This document shows, piece after piece, positions 27,400 through 35,256 of a DNA stretch of 36,117 nt. This DNA comes from a virus, in IMG/VR virus record IMGVR_UViG_3300025120_000212, positions 1 to 36,117 of that record. The stretch is one strand, 5' to 3'. The notes below the pieces were generated by a model that saw only the letters and a program-made list of their open reading frames with translations, was not told the DNA's origin and made no database searches. A program made the position numbers and the translations under genes. Numbering within the stretch: position 1 is the stretch's first letter; each line of letters opens with the position of its first letter.

Positions 27400-29628
27400 T
27401 TAAAAGGTTATTTCACAAGCACCACCTTGGCAAGCAATCGCACCCATAGTGTCTATGTCAGTGAACCTCTTCTCAGCAAGCTCCCCAACAAAGTCTATTG
27501 GCTTAATGTTTTGCTGGATCTTCTCCCACTTGTGTAGAAGGAAAACATCCTTAAGGCAATACTCCGTCTCTTTCAAATCGTTCATGAAGTAGTTATCAGC
27601 AAACTTATTAAATCTACGTAGCCATTCAGCACGTTGATCCGACACTTCGCCAAGATACTCAGGTGGAGTTTGAGCTACCATTGTAGCTTCCCACAAGTCA
27701 CGGAATCCAGCCTTGCGAGTATCTACGATAAGACCTGACGCAAACAATGCGGCCTTACCATACTTTTCCACAATTTCCTTTTCTGACAATACTTCTGTCA
27801 TTGGAGCCTGTGCAAAGTCTTTATCACCCATACCAGCCAAGAAACTAATACCAGCAAAGCTATGACGGTTTTCGAAAACATAGTCTTCGATCTCAGACCA
27901 TTGATGCGGCATTACTGTTACAGTGTTGGATACATTGTGACGTGTCTTTGGGTTAGCGCATAACTCAACATTTGTGCCAGCCTCTACCCAATTATTTTGA
28001 ACCAGCTTAACTTTTTCCAACAACTCTGTTGCATACAAGTCTTCCCGATACAAAGAACCCTTAGGTGAAATGATTGGGAAACCTACACAGTAATCAGTGT
28101 TGTTAGATGACCATACAGACTCTTCAACCATGTATGGATTAGTTTTCGCTATTAACTGTCCAACCTCAGTATCTTTGTTAAGTTGAATATGGCGAATGTA
28201 GCGTGGGCTATGCTCACCATGAATACCAGATGCTGTTTGTAAAAGAACTGAAGCGTTACCAGATGGCTTTACACACGTGGTTCTGGCGGCGGCATTAATA
28301 CCAATAAGTTTAGCAACCTCTTTGTTAACTTTCTTAACAATCTCTGCGCCTTCACGCTGAACTTCTGCATCCAGCAATATTTCTGGATTATTCATCCAAC
28401 CTGTGACCGACACACCTAACAATGCTTCACGCTCAAATATTTTTTTACTTGTTTCTGTTAGGTATTTGAAATCAGTATAACCAGCTTGAAGCGTTCCCAT
28501 AATAGCACCTGTACGACACGCCTTAAAGAACTCTTCTTTAGATGTACACTTAGAGCCATTGATCTCTGTTAAGTTACATCCCTGCCAACCACTCTCTCCA
28601 TCTATCTGTGGAAACATTCCAATCTCGACACATGGGTTAGTAGTAATATCTTTGTCATCCACAAAGAAGAAACCGGGCTCTCCAAACTCTTTGATGGACT
28701 GCATGATATCTCTAAAGTCTTCACGCTTGATCTCATCTCGTACAATAACCGCTGAGTTGTTAGAACGTCCACGCTGTGGATTATCAACAAACCAGTTACC
28801 TGTTTTAGCACTAATCATTTCTTCATCGTCTGCACTGAACAAGCAGATCGTTGCGGATCGTCTTACACCACCAGCCAACACTGCATCTGAACCATGCATT
28901 GCTATATCGTAAATGTGAATAGGCTTTAGGCGAGTAGCACCATTTAGAACTTGTGATTGAATAAGATGTTCAATTTTATCTAATGCTCTACGCAATGGCT
29001 CTGGACCGGGGGCTTTAAATCCACCATTAATCATAGCACCCTTTGGACGCACATGAGTAAGATCGAAATATACCTTACGGCCTTCCATCTCAGGGAACTG
29101 ACCACCACCAACAAAGTATGATGACATTAGTGCTCCAAGAGCATCAGCCCATCCTTCGATAGAGTCTTCTACTACCCAACCCTTTGCTTGCTTCTTACGT
29201 TCTGCTATATCTGGCATTTTGTCGGCATGATGCTTTTGCACTGAGAAACCAGCCCCTGCGCCACAGAGAAGCACGTAGAACAACTCTGAGAAAAATCGTG
29301 GGCGGTCAGCATACGTTGAAGTGCAGTTGTACATCCGCATCATGTGCTTCAATAGCTGGTCTCCACCAAACTGTAATGCTCTCTGTGCGCCTAGAGCATA
29401 CTTCAACTTATATGATGCTTCTGCTTCATCTATTAATAGAGCGAGTTCAGGACTCATCTTCTCTTCGTAAAAATCTCTGTGCATTTCCATAACACGTGAG
29501 ACTGAATCGTCCCAACTTTCATAACGTTCTTTTGTATCGTCCCACCTACTATATCCTTCGTAGAATTTAGTTTCGGACATGAGATTCCTTGTATCCCTAT
29601 CTCTATTGTTGTTGACAAGCTTGAGCAT
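27400..29628 (-). CDS. nrdJ: class II (adenosylcobalamin-dependent) ribonucleotide reductase, monomeric RTPR type
   Basis: The 742-residue enzyme reduces ribonucleotides to deoxyribonucleotides using coenzyme B12 as radical source, so it works without oxygen or an NrdB subunit. Its length is close to the Lactobacillus leichmannii RTPR (739). Visible landmarks: NCTS (101-104) with a candidate redox cysteine, GGVRRSATI (253-261), the active-site NPCVEI (331-336; N, thiyl-radical C333 and E), GCNLTEI (350-356), and the C-terminal CQGGAC pair (C733/C738) that passes electrons from thioredoxin. The host must provide or import B12. ATG 29628 has GAGG upstream. It has its own promoter and leader. 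Confidence 0.96.
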   Translation of the reverse strand: MLKLVNNNRDRDTRNLMSETKFYEGYSRWDDTKERYESWDDSVSRVMEMHRDFYEEKMSPELALLIDEAEASYKLKYALGAQRALQFGGDQLLKHMMRMYNCTSTYADRPRFFSELFYVLLCGAGAGFSVQKHHADKMPDIAERKKQAKGWVVEDSIEGWADALGALMSSYFVGGGQFPEMEGRKVYFDLTHVRPKGAMINGGFKAPGPEPLRRALDKIEHLIQSQVLNGATRLKPIHIYDIAMHGSDAVLAGGVRRSATICLFSADDEEMISAKTGNWFVDNPQRGRSNNSAVIVRDEIKREDFRDIMQSIKEFGEPGFFFVDDKDITTNPCVEIGMFPQIDGESGWQGCNLTEINGSKCTSKEEFFKACRTGAIMGTLQAGYTDFKYLTETSKKIFEREALLGVSVTGWMNNPEILLDAEVQREGAEIVKKVNKEVAKLIGINAAARTTCVKPSGNASVLLQTASGIHGEHSPRYIRHIQLNKDTEVGQLIAKTNPYMVEESVWSSNNTDYCVGFPIISPKGSLYREDLYATELLEKVKLVQNNWVEAGTNVELCANPKTRHNVSNTVTVMPHQWSEIEDYVFENRHSFAGISFLAGMGDKDFAQAPMTEVLSEKEIVEKYGKAALFASGLIVDTRKAGFRDLWEATMVAQTPPEYLGEVSDQRAEWLRRFNKFADNYFMNDLKETEYCLKDVFLLHKWEKIQQNIKPIDFVGELAEKRFTDIDTMGAIACQGGACEITF

Positions 29629-29706
29629 CTAGCACCTCGTTAAGTGAATAATTATCGGCCCCGCTAGTCCGTATAACTAGCAGTCGAATTAGTGTTTGTA
29701 TCTTAT
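29629..29706 (-). promoter_or_regulatory. structured leader of nrdJ
   Basis: The probable 5' UTR holds a hairpin, GCTAGT/ACTAGC with a 7-nt loop (29681-29663), followed by GGGGCC. A further GCTAG lies between the Shine-Dalgarno GAGG and the ATG (29633-29629) and could pair with the same CTAGC arm. This allows two exclusive folds, one masking the start. I do not see the consensus boxes of a cobalamin riboswitch. The palindromic nature of GCTAGC makes chance pairing easy. Confidence 0.35.
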
Positions 29707-29712
29707 TGGTGT

Positions 29713-29741
29713 AGTATATAGTAAAACTAATAATCTTACAA
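29713..29741 (-). promoter_or_regulatory. probable sigma70 promoter for nrdJ
   Basis: Minus strand: TTGTAA (29741-29736), 17-nt spacer, TATACT (29718-29713). It lies beside a small perfect inverted repeat ACCACA/TGTGGT (29741-29755) and an A/T-only stretch (29756-29786) after the carbamoyltransferase gene. The inverted repeat touches the -35 and could be an operator. Confidence 0.5.
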
Positions 29742-29777
29742 CCACATATTGTGGTAAATATATATTTTTATTTTTTT

Positions 29778-31229
29778 TTATTTAAAAACTTTAATACCAG
29801 TTTGATAACTAAATGAAATTCCATCTTCATGATCATTAGCCATTGGCAATCCCCTAACATTAAGAGAAGTGTTAAGAAGCATTGGTATGCCTGTCATACT
29901 ATAGAACTCTTCTAAAATAGGACGTAGTATAGATTTGCTTTCACTGTGAACTGTTTGAACACGAGCGGTTCCATCAACATGAGTCACTGACTTATAGTCA
30001 TGTAGTGCTTTTGCAGTGTATTGCATATATCTATTAGTCGGTCCTTCGAAGTATTCATCAACAAACTCTTCTAGAATAGCTGGCGCAAAAGGTCTAAACT
30101 TCTGTCTGTTCTTCACTTTATTAACTGTATCTTTTATATCAATAAGTGGGTTAGCAAGTAAACTTCTATTGCCTAATGCTCTGGGTCCAAACTCTGCTTT
30201 ACCGTTTAAGACCCCAGCTATGTTTTCAGTCATTAGATATTCAGCCACACGTTTAGGATCTACTTCATTATTGGTATCTAACCCTAGATAGTTGTCAACC
30301 CAATTAAGTCTATTCTTTCCAGTTTCTAAAGCCCATGTTCTAGCGGCGGCACCAAGAGATGACCCACCATCACTAGGATTTGCCGCAATCCACATATCAT
30401 CAAATAAATATCTTATTTTACTATTGACAGTTATATTTTGAGCAACTCCACCACTATAGCATAGCTTGCTACCATACTCTCTAGCCTTAGTCGCAAGTTT
30501 TAGTATTTCTTCTTCTGCCCATGCTTGTAGAGACGCCGCTAAGTTATAGGGTTCTGTTTTTACATACTTGGATAAATTATCAGATAAAACATTTCTGTTA
30601 TTCCAATATGGACGTGAATATCGAAATTCTTCTACGGAAATCCTTACAGCTTCCAATAAAGTCGGTTCACCATAAGACGCCATTCCCATTACAATATATT
30701 CTTCTTCTAAAGCTCTGTAGCCAAGTATTTTTGTTACAAGAGCGTAAACAGTCCCAATCGAATTAGGATACACATCCTCATGCAACAAATCAAAATTGGA
30801 GTTCATAATAGTGGCTGTTTGATATTCCCCATAACCATCTATGGTGAGTATCACTGTGTCCTCTGACGATTCCCAAGGGCGAGTGTAAAACGCTCCAGCC
30901 GCATGAGATTCATGATGTAGACATTTTTTAGAATAAGTATATTTTTTCTCACCACCAAACCTAGCTTTATACTTTTCTAGTTTTTCATACCACTCCCCTT
31001 CAAAAGTACTTAGCACCTTATGAGCGGTATCTAAACGAAGTTGAGTATCTTCATAGAAGGTAACTAAATCATCATTTTGTATCATATCATATAGACTATG
31101 ATGTAGCACAGGGTCATTTTTTATTTTACTATACCGCTCACTTTCAGCGGCAAACGATACTCTACCATCTTCTTCAATGAACGCAATACTGGCGTCATGG
31201 AAGTCATCACTTATTCCACAGTATCTCAT
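29778..31229 (-). CDS. NodU/CmcH-family carbamoyltransferase
   Basis: The 483-residue protein belongs to the O-carbamoyltransferase family (NodU, TobZ, CmcH), which makes carbamoyl adenylate and moves the carbamoyl group to a hydroxyl, usually on a sugar or antibiotic. Landmarks: HHESHAAGAFYTRPW (105-119) with the metal His residues, LTIDGYGE (128-135), GGVAQN (260-265), EFGPRALGNRSLLANP (346-361) and KFRPFAPAIL (377-386). It ends soon after LNTSLNVRGLPM and is shorter than many members (about 550-600). Such genes are frequent in marine phages. The acceptor is unknown; glycans made by the locus at 12-23 kb are candidates. Confidence 0.93.
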   Translation of the reverse strand: MRYCGISDDFHDASIAFIEEDGRVSFAAESERYSKIKNDPVLHHSLYDMIQNDDLVTFYEDTQLRLDTAHKVLSTFEGEWYEKLEKYKARFGGEKKYTYSKKCLHHESHAAGAFYTRPWESSEDTVILTIDGYGEYQTATIMNSNFDLLHEDVYPNSIGTVYALVTKILGYRALEEEYIVMGMASYGEPTLLEAVRISVEEFRYSRPYWNNRNVLSDNLSKYVKTEPYNLAASLQAWAEEEILKLATKAREYGSKLCYSGGVAQNITVNSKIRYLFDDMWIAANPSDGGSSLGAAARTWALETGKNRLNWVDNYLGLDTNNEVDPKRVAEYLMTENIAGVLNGKAEFGPRALGNRSLLANPLIDIKDTVNKVKNRQKFRPFAPAILEEFVDEYFEGPTNRYMQYTAKALHDYKSVTHVDGTARVQTVHSESKSILRPILEEFYSMTGIPMLLNTSLNVRGLPMANDHEDGISFSYQTGIKVFK

Positions 31230-31233
31230 AGTT

Positions 31234-31629
31234 TTAGGGGGTTTCTGTCACAGGCTCTTCTGTTAAAGCTTCTTCATAGTAACCTATGATAGCCTGTGTG
31301 TCTTTGATATACCTACGCATCTCAGCAATGCCAAGTGCTAGGTTTTCATATCCTTTAGGAGTAATAGCAAAGAAAACTACGTTACCAGTGTTTGCTTCTA
31401 GTTCCGCTAGTTTTTCTTCTAGGTTTTCTTCAGTAACCACATACCAATCAACAGGTGGAAACTTGACTGCTTTAGGTCTCTCCTGAATAGGTATACTCTG
31501 TTTGGTATACTCAGTCTGAACAACTACCTCTGCTTCAGGTGCTCTACTGCAACTCCACAGTAGGAACGGTAATGTTACTAGGAGGAGTGGTTTCAGATTC
31601 AATTCTGTCAAGTAGTTTAGTGACTGCAT
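31234..31629 (-). CDS. outer-membrane spanin lipoprotein (Rz1-like)
   Basis: The 131-residue precursor has a lipoprotein signal: NLKPLLLVTLPFLLWSC, with lipobox LWSC and lipidated C27. A Pro-rich linker and a helical domain (VDWYVVTEENLEEKL, ITPKGYENLALGIAEMRRYI) follow. With the overlapping inner-membrane partner it would form the spanin that fuses inner and outer membranes at lysis. I choose the ATG at 31629 (AAGGG 6 nt upstream); the frame also opens at 31659. It overlaps the i-spanin gene in another frame by 86 bp. Confidence 0.8.
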   Translation of the reverse strand: MQSLNYLTELNLKPLLLVTLPFLLWSCSRAPEAEVVVQTEYTKQSIPIQERPKAVKFPPVDWYVVTEENLEEKLAELEANTGNVVFFAITPKGYENLALGIAEMRRYIKDTQAIIGYYEEALTEEPVTETP

Positions 31630-31957
31630 TGTCAACCCTTTCTTCAAGTCCTTGTGCATTCGTTAATGCTTCCATAGTCAAATCAATTTTAGCAAACACG
31701 CCTCTAAGTTTATCTAAATGTGATTGCGATTGCTGTAGTCTTTTACTTAAATCTTTATTTAACTGTTCATTTTTCTTTTGATCTGCTTGCATATTCTCAA
31801 CAGTTGCTTGTAAGGTTTCTGTAGCAGATTTTAGTTTAACGTTATTTTCTCTCAGTGTATTTATAGTAGCCTCTGACCAGAGATAGTAACTATAGCCACC
31901 ATAGCCTACACCACCCAATAAACCAGCTATAATAATAATTAAGTATAACTTAGCCAT
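31544..31957 (-). CDS. inner-membrane spanin (Rz-like)
   Basis: The 137-residue protein has one N-terminal membrane anchor (LYLIIIIAGLLGGVGYGGYSYY, about 4-25). A long periplasmic coiled coil (about 30-125) rich in Gln, Lys and Leu follows, with a short Thr/Pro tail. Size, topology and the out-of-frame overlap with a lipoprotein gene fit an i-spanin. The ATG overlaps the upstream stop region by 8 bp. Confidence 0.75.
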   Translation of the reverse strand: MAKLYLIIIIAGLLGGVGYGGYSYYLWSEATINTLRENNVKLKSATETLQATVENMQADQKKNEQLNKDLSKRLQQSQSHLDKLRGVFAKIDLTMEALTNAQGLEERVDNAVTKLLDRIESETTPPSNITVPTVELQ

Positions 31958-32150
31958 TGTTCTCTAAATGCCTTCTATACATTGCCAATAGTCTAGGTGG
32001 TTTATCTTTCTTACGTCTACGATCAGTCATGTTTATTGGAACACCCAACTTACGTCTTAATACATTTGTGGGGAGCCTTTTCCTTGGACCCATGTCTTTA
32101 GTGTCATGTGGAATACCAGCATCAGCGGTAGTTGTGACTTCTTCTTTCAT
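31950..32150 (-). CDS. conserved hypothetical 66-residue basic phage protein
   Basis: Starts MKEEVTTTADAGIPHDTKDMGP, then a very basic NVLRRKLGV / DRRRKKDKPPRLL / YRRHLENNG stretch. I recall the TTADAGIPHDT...MGP start in T4-like marine phages, with unknown role. Overlaps both neighbours (ATGA at its start). AGGAG lies 10 nt before the ATG. Confidence 0.6.
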   Translation of the reverse strand: MKEEVTTTADAGIPHDTKDMGPRKRLPTNVLRRKLGVPINMTDRRRKKDKPPRLLAMYRRHLENNG

Positions 32151-32764
32151 CGTATCAGTTCTCCTACAGAAACGTATACGTTCCTCTTAGTCCTTGCGTG
32201 TGTAACTTCGTATATATTTATACCAAACAGGCATCCTACTGGATAACACTCATCATAGACTTTAACGTTGTCTCTGGCATTTACCATTTCATCTAACGTA
32301 TCATTTAAAAGTTTTTCGTTCATTACTTTATAAGATCCGGGGGATAGCCGTTCATCTTCAAGTACAAACCATTCACTTTGCTCTGTCAAGAAGTCTGCTT
32401 CAGTAACGCCTAATACTTTTAAACTCTCCAGAAGTTTCCCTTGAGGCATACTAAACTTTTCTTTTAGTAGAAACAATGCGGCGGCATATGAAGCAAGTTT
32501 ACTTCCACCACCCGGAGCCTTCGCCATGATCTTTTTTATATTAAAGACAAGTTTATGGAATGGTGTATAGTAGTTACGATAGTTGTCTCTATCTTCCATA
32601 CTATCAAGAGTAAAAGATTTTTGTCTCTTACCCTTCGCATCTATAATGCCTAGTTTAAATGCTTCGGTATCTTCGAATGAAGTCGTAAGTAGTCTTAAGA
32701 ACCTGAAGGTGTATACTAAATCACCCGCTCTTTTTAGCATACCTTCGGTTTGTAGCATACGCAT
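32147..32764 (-). CDS. conserved hypothetical protein, 205 residues
   Basis: The product starts MRMLQTEGMLKRAGDLVYTFRFLRLL and contains YYTPFHKLVFNIKKIMAKAPGGGSKLASYAAALFLLKEKF, which I recall from T4-like marine phage proteins without a known role. The C-terminal part (DECYPVGCLFGINIYEVTH) is strand-rich. The ATG at 32764 follows the stop of the small membrane gene by a few bases. A longer frame reaching 32854 overlaps that gene with an unlikely hydrophobic start, so I reject it. Confidence 0.65.
   Translation of the reverse strand: MRMLQTEGMLKRAGDLVYTFRFLRLLTTSFEDTEAFKLGIIDAKGKRQKSFTLDSMEDRDNYRNYYTPFHKLVFNIKKIMAKAPGGGSKLASYAAALFLLKEKFSMPQGKLLESLKVLGVTEADFLTEQSEWFVLEDERLSPGSYKVMNEKLLNDTLDEMVNARDNVKVYDECYPVGCLFGINIYEVTHARTKRNVYVSVGELIR
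32215..32222 (-). promoter_or_regulatory. possible late promoter for the spanin unit
   Basis: An exact TATAAATA on the minus strand lies 65 bp before the start at 32150, inside the upstream coding region. Spanins should be made late, so the position is sensible, but the box encodes ordinary codons (Ile-Asn-Ile) and may be fortuitous. Confidence 0.35.
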
Positions 32765-32768
32765 TATA

Positions 32769-32930
32769 TTACTCTGCTTTCCACATAGTCCAACAGCCGT
32801 ATGCGATAGCACCAACAGCGGCAAGTTTAATAAAACTGGTTGCAAACAAAGCAACTATTCCTATACCTATGAGAACTGCACCGTCCATAGTAGTGCGTTC
32901 ATCTATACGGTTTTTAATCCAGTTCCTCAT
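32769..32930 (-). CDS. 53-residue small membrane protein
   Basis: A frame at ATG 32930 shares bases with the TAA of the upstream gene (TAATG). The product has a charged start (MRNWIKNRIDERTTMDG), then a long hydrophobic stretch (AVLIGIGIVALFATSFIKLAAVGAI, written here only to show it is about 25 residues of membrane type at 18-43), and ends WTMWKAE. One long or two short membrane helices are possible. Its stop lies 4 bp before the ATG of the next gene, so it sits snugly in the operon. Function unknown; holin-like size is noted but not claimed. Confidence 0.7.
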   Translation of the reverse strand: MRNWIKNRIDERTTMDGAVLIGIGIVALFATSFIKLAAVGAIAYGCWTMWKAE

Positions 32931-33298
32931 TATATGTCCCTCAGTCTTTCTATTACTTTTTTGTCCATTTCGATATCAGTGTATTCATCATTCCTAATAG
33001 TTTTTAAGAATATTAAGAATGGCTTCAATGCTTCCCAATACTTATCATTCATATGAAACTCTAACATCTTTAGAGACGGTTTAATATCAAATACATTAAA
33101 TATCACGATAAGATGATTTAATATAAGTCTCTCAGCCAATTCACCAGTATTATAGTAACGATTTAACAGACGCTTCAAGTACATAAATCTCTTAAGATCA
33201 TCATAAAACTCTTCAGCATCTATCACGTTTGGTTTATAATAATGTTTAGCCGCATACAAAAGTATATTGCTATCATCTAAAGTATCAAATAGTTTCAT
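32930..33298 (-). CDS. conserved helical phage protein, 122 residues
   Basis: Starts MKLFDTLDDSNILLYAAKHYY, with EEFYDDLKRFMYLKRLLNRY and LILNHLIVIFNVF. This is a pattern I know from many T4-like phages (MKLF...LYAAKHY...FY.DLKRFKYLKRLL...RLILNHL), of unknown function. It is all-helical and conserved near structural or packaging genes. Its stop overlaps the start of the membrane gene. Confidence 0.7.
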   Translation of the reverse strand: MKLFDTLDDSNILLYAAKHYYKPNVIDAEEFYDDLKRFMYLKRLLNRYYNTGELAERLILNHLIVIFNVFDIKPSLKMLEFHMNDKYWEALKPFLIFLKTIRNDEYTDIEMDKKVIERLRDI

Positions 33299-33330
33299 TT
33301 TCCATCCAAGTTAAATCTCTTTGATTTTAT

Positions 33331-33756
33331 TTAGGACAGTAAATCCTTCATAGTTTTGAGTAAAGACTTTTTAGTTTTACGCCTATCTAACTCAATACCG
33401 TGTTCACGACCAAGTGCTTCAAGTTGTAGTTTGTTCATATCTTTTAAACTATCAACATCAGTATGATCAAACGACATAGCATCTTTTGATACAGCCGCTA
33501 CGCTTGGCATATCCACATTTGTCATAGTATTACTTACAAATCCAGATGCCGCCATTCTTGATTCTTCAGCATCCCATTTACCTTCAACAATAGTAATATC
33601 ATCAGCGGTTACTGGCATATTAGCCTTTTGCCATTCATCAATTTGCGCCTGAGTAAATCTAGAAGAAACCATAACCTCTCCTGATGGACTTACCCAACCC
33701 TGACTTAGTACTGGTGTAGCATCACTGCACCAGTTTGGTGCTTCAATAGTCTTCAT
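33331..33756 (-). CDS. hypothetical 141-residue protein with SAP/Rho-N-like C-terminus
   Basis: The N-terminus (MKTIEAPNWCSDATPVLSQGW) and a Met/Ser-rich middle are not recognised. The C-terminal stretch LKDMNKLQLEALGREHGIEL followed by DRRKTKKSLLKTMKDLL (105-141) resembles the short helix-turn-helix of SAP or Rho N-terminal-type nucleic-acid binding motifs, seen at the ends of many phage structural proteins. Good ribosome-binding site (AAGGGA). Confidence 0.55.
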   Translation of the reverse strand: MKTIEAPNWCSDATPVLSQGWVSPSGEVMVSSRFTQAQIDEWQKANMPVTADDITIVEGKWDAEESRMAASGFVSNTMTNVDMPSVAAVSKDAMSFDHTDVDSLKDMNKLQLEALGREHGIELDRRKTKKSLLKTMKDLLS

Positions 33757-33757
33757 A

Positions 33758-34636
33758 TTACTTTCCCTTCATTGGTGTTGCAGAAGGCATAATCTTCTTA
33801 TCACCTTTCATGTTGTCAGATGGACGTGCCTTCGTTGATGGACCCGCTCTTCCAGCCTTACTAACATCGTCATGACCTTTTGCTTCAGTGTCATCTACTT
33901 GAACGTTATCTGTGTGAGACTTTACGAAATCATCTTCACCTTTAGAAGCAGTTTCTCCAGCCTTTTCGCCCTCAGGCTTTTTACGAGCCTCAATAATACG
34001 AGCATAGACTGTTGGCATAACCGACTCAGCCATTCCACCGTCAACTTCACCCTTATTGTCTTTCTTGTCTTTCTTGTCCTTAGAAGGATTCATAACGATA
34101 TCTTCTTCGTTTTGCTCTTTCTTTTCCCATGGTGCTTTCTTAAGGCTAACAAGTTTTTTGCCCTTCGCACTAGAGGCAGAAGCCTTTGCCAATTTCTTGG
34201 CAAGTTCTGCTTTTTGTGATTCGTCCATTTTAGTTTCCTCTACTCCTTCGTTTTTCTTCTGAGCCGCCAAGTAACTTTCTTTAGGCGTCCAATATGAAGC
34301 TTGCAGATTTTGTGAATCATTTTCACAGTTACAATCTGCATCTGGATTTTTTTGCTCACAACCGCAATCTTCGCAGACCATAGTTCCTTCGTAAGCTTCT
34401 TCAACATCCTCATTTTTCTTATCTTCATCTTTCATAGCTTTCTTAACAGTCTTACGGCGATTGTGAAGATACTCATCAGATTTGTCTACGTCACCATCGT
34501 TGTCAATGTCTCCATCTTTACGATCAGCGGCATCATCCTTGTTCAATGCTTTCGCATCTACTGGATCTAGTTTCTTTTTTTCGTTTAGGTTGACTTCTGC
34601 ATATGCCTCAATCAACTTAGTAGTTACATTGCCCAT
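33758..34636 (-). CDS. acidic/basic low-complexity protein with EF-hand-like loop, possible virion or core protein
   Basis: The 292-residue protein is rich in Lys, Asp, Glu and Ala. At 41-57 it has DGDIDNDGDVDKSDEYL, matching a calcium-binding EF-hand/dockerin-type loop (DxDxDG/D...D..E). At 86-104 five cysteines (C88, C91, C93, C102, C104) sit close together and could bind metal. The rest is low in hydrophobic residues and probably disordered. Proteins with this loop are common near T4-like head genes. LNE (17-19) could be a prohead-protease type site (hydrophobic-x-Glu). Role as a head or scaffold protein is inferred. Confidence 0.55.
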   Translation of the reverse strand: MGNVTTKLIEAYAEVNLNEKKKLDPVDAKALNKDDAADRKDGDIDNDGDVDKSDEYLHNRRKTVKKAMKDEDKKNEDVEEAYEGTMVCEDCGCEQKNPDADCNCENDSQNLQASYWTPKESYLAAQKKNEGVEETKMDESQKAELAKKLAKASASSAKGKKLVSLKKAPWEKKEQNEEDIVMNPSKDKKDKKDNKGEVDGGMAESVMPTVYARIIEARKKPEGEKAGETASKGEDDFVKSHTDNVQVDDTEAKGHDDVSKAGRAGPSTKARPSDNMKGDKKIMPSATPMKGK

Positions 34637-34647
34637 TTTGTTTCTCC

Positions 34648-34926
34648 TTAAACCATAAGTTGAGCGGCTATTGATCCCACGATAGCCACTAAGCCTATCC
34701 AGAACAATTTATTAATAGTGTTTACTGTACGTGCATTATCATCAACTGTTTTTTCAATTCTATCAAGTTTTTCTGAGAACTTATTCATACGTTCCCAAGA
34801 GTTAGTTCTATACTCATTATATGAATCTATTTTTTCTTCAAAACGAGCTAAAGCAACTAGTACTTCGCCCATCTTATCTAGCTTCTCTTCGATTCGATCT
34901 AACCTTTTACCTGTTGTGTCTGCCAT
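34648..34926 (-). CDS. coiled-coil protein with C-terminal membrane anchor
   Basis: The 92-residue protein has heptad repeats (RLDRIEEKLDKM, ARFEEKI, KLDRIEKTVDDN) and a C-terminal membrane segment INKLFWIGLVAIVGSIAAQL (70-89). It resembles XhlA-type haemolysin/holin-associated proteins of phages. It may help with lysis together with the spanins, or anchor something at the inner membrane. Good ribosome-binding site (AGGT) and short spacing to its neighbours. Confidence 0.65.
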   Translation of the reverse strand: MADTTGKRLDRIEEKLDKMGEVLVALARFEEKIDSYNEYRTNSWERMNKFSEKLDRIEKTVDDNARTVNTINKLFWIGLVAIVGSIAAQLMV

Positions 34927-34945
34927 TTAAGTACCTATATTTCTA

Positions 34946-35254
34946 TTACCATTTTACTTTATCAGCCCAATAAGCGGCAGACATTTTACCCTTTGCTATA
35001 TTTTTCCCATGTCGGGCTTTAAAAGATTTCCTTTTAGCTTTCATCTTAGAAGACTCACCTTTCTTAGGATCACCCGCCGTTGAAGCACCCTGTTCTCCAA
35101 AACGTATTGTTTTGATATTGCTACCATCTTTGGCAACAACAATATGAGACTTCTTAGGGTGACTTGGTGTCCCTTTAGGTTTATTAAAACCAGACACACC
35201 AGCACGAGCTAGTCTTGGGTCTTTTTCTTCAAAGAAAGTTTTAAAAGTTTTCAT
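34946..35254 (-). CDS. DUF6321-like protein with capsid-targeting-like N-terminus
   Basis: The 102-residue basic protein has the landmarks I recall for DUF6321: RAGVSGFNKPKGTPSHPKKS (17-36), IRFGEQGAS and a KSFKARHGKNIAKGKMSAAYWADKVKW end. Its first residues MKTFKTFFEE closely resemble the T4 targeting peptide MKTYQEFIAE (F4, F7, Glu at 10). A basic, DNA-compatible protein packed in the head would fit. Start follows the upstream stop by 2 bp. Confidence 0.7.
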   Translation of the reverse strand: MKTFKTFFEEKDPRLARAGVSGFNKPKGTPSHPKKSHIVVAKDGSNIKTIRFGEQGASTAGDPKKGESSKMKAKRKSFKARHGKNIAKGKMSAAYWADKVKW

Positions 35255-35256
35255 TT

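Noticed and set aside
29629-29760. Cobalamin riboswitch before nrdJ
   Set aside because: I could not find the conserved B12-box type sequence or the expected set of stems; only a simple hairpin is visible.
32765-32854. Upstream extension of the 32147-32764 gene
   Set aside because: It would overlap the 53-residue membrane gene and add a strange hydrophobic start; the ATG at 32764 directly follows that gene's stop.
32583-33056. Plus-strand open frame of about 157 codons
   Set aside because: Antisense to three tightly packed minus-strand genes, with Ser/Ile-rich composition typical of antisense frames and no ribosome-binding site of note.
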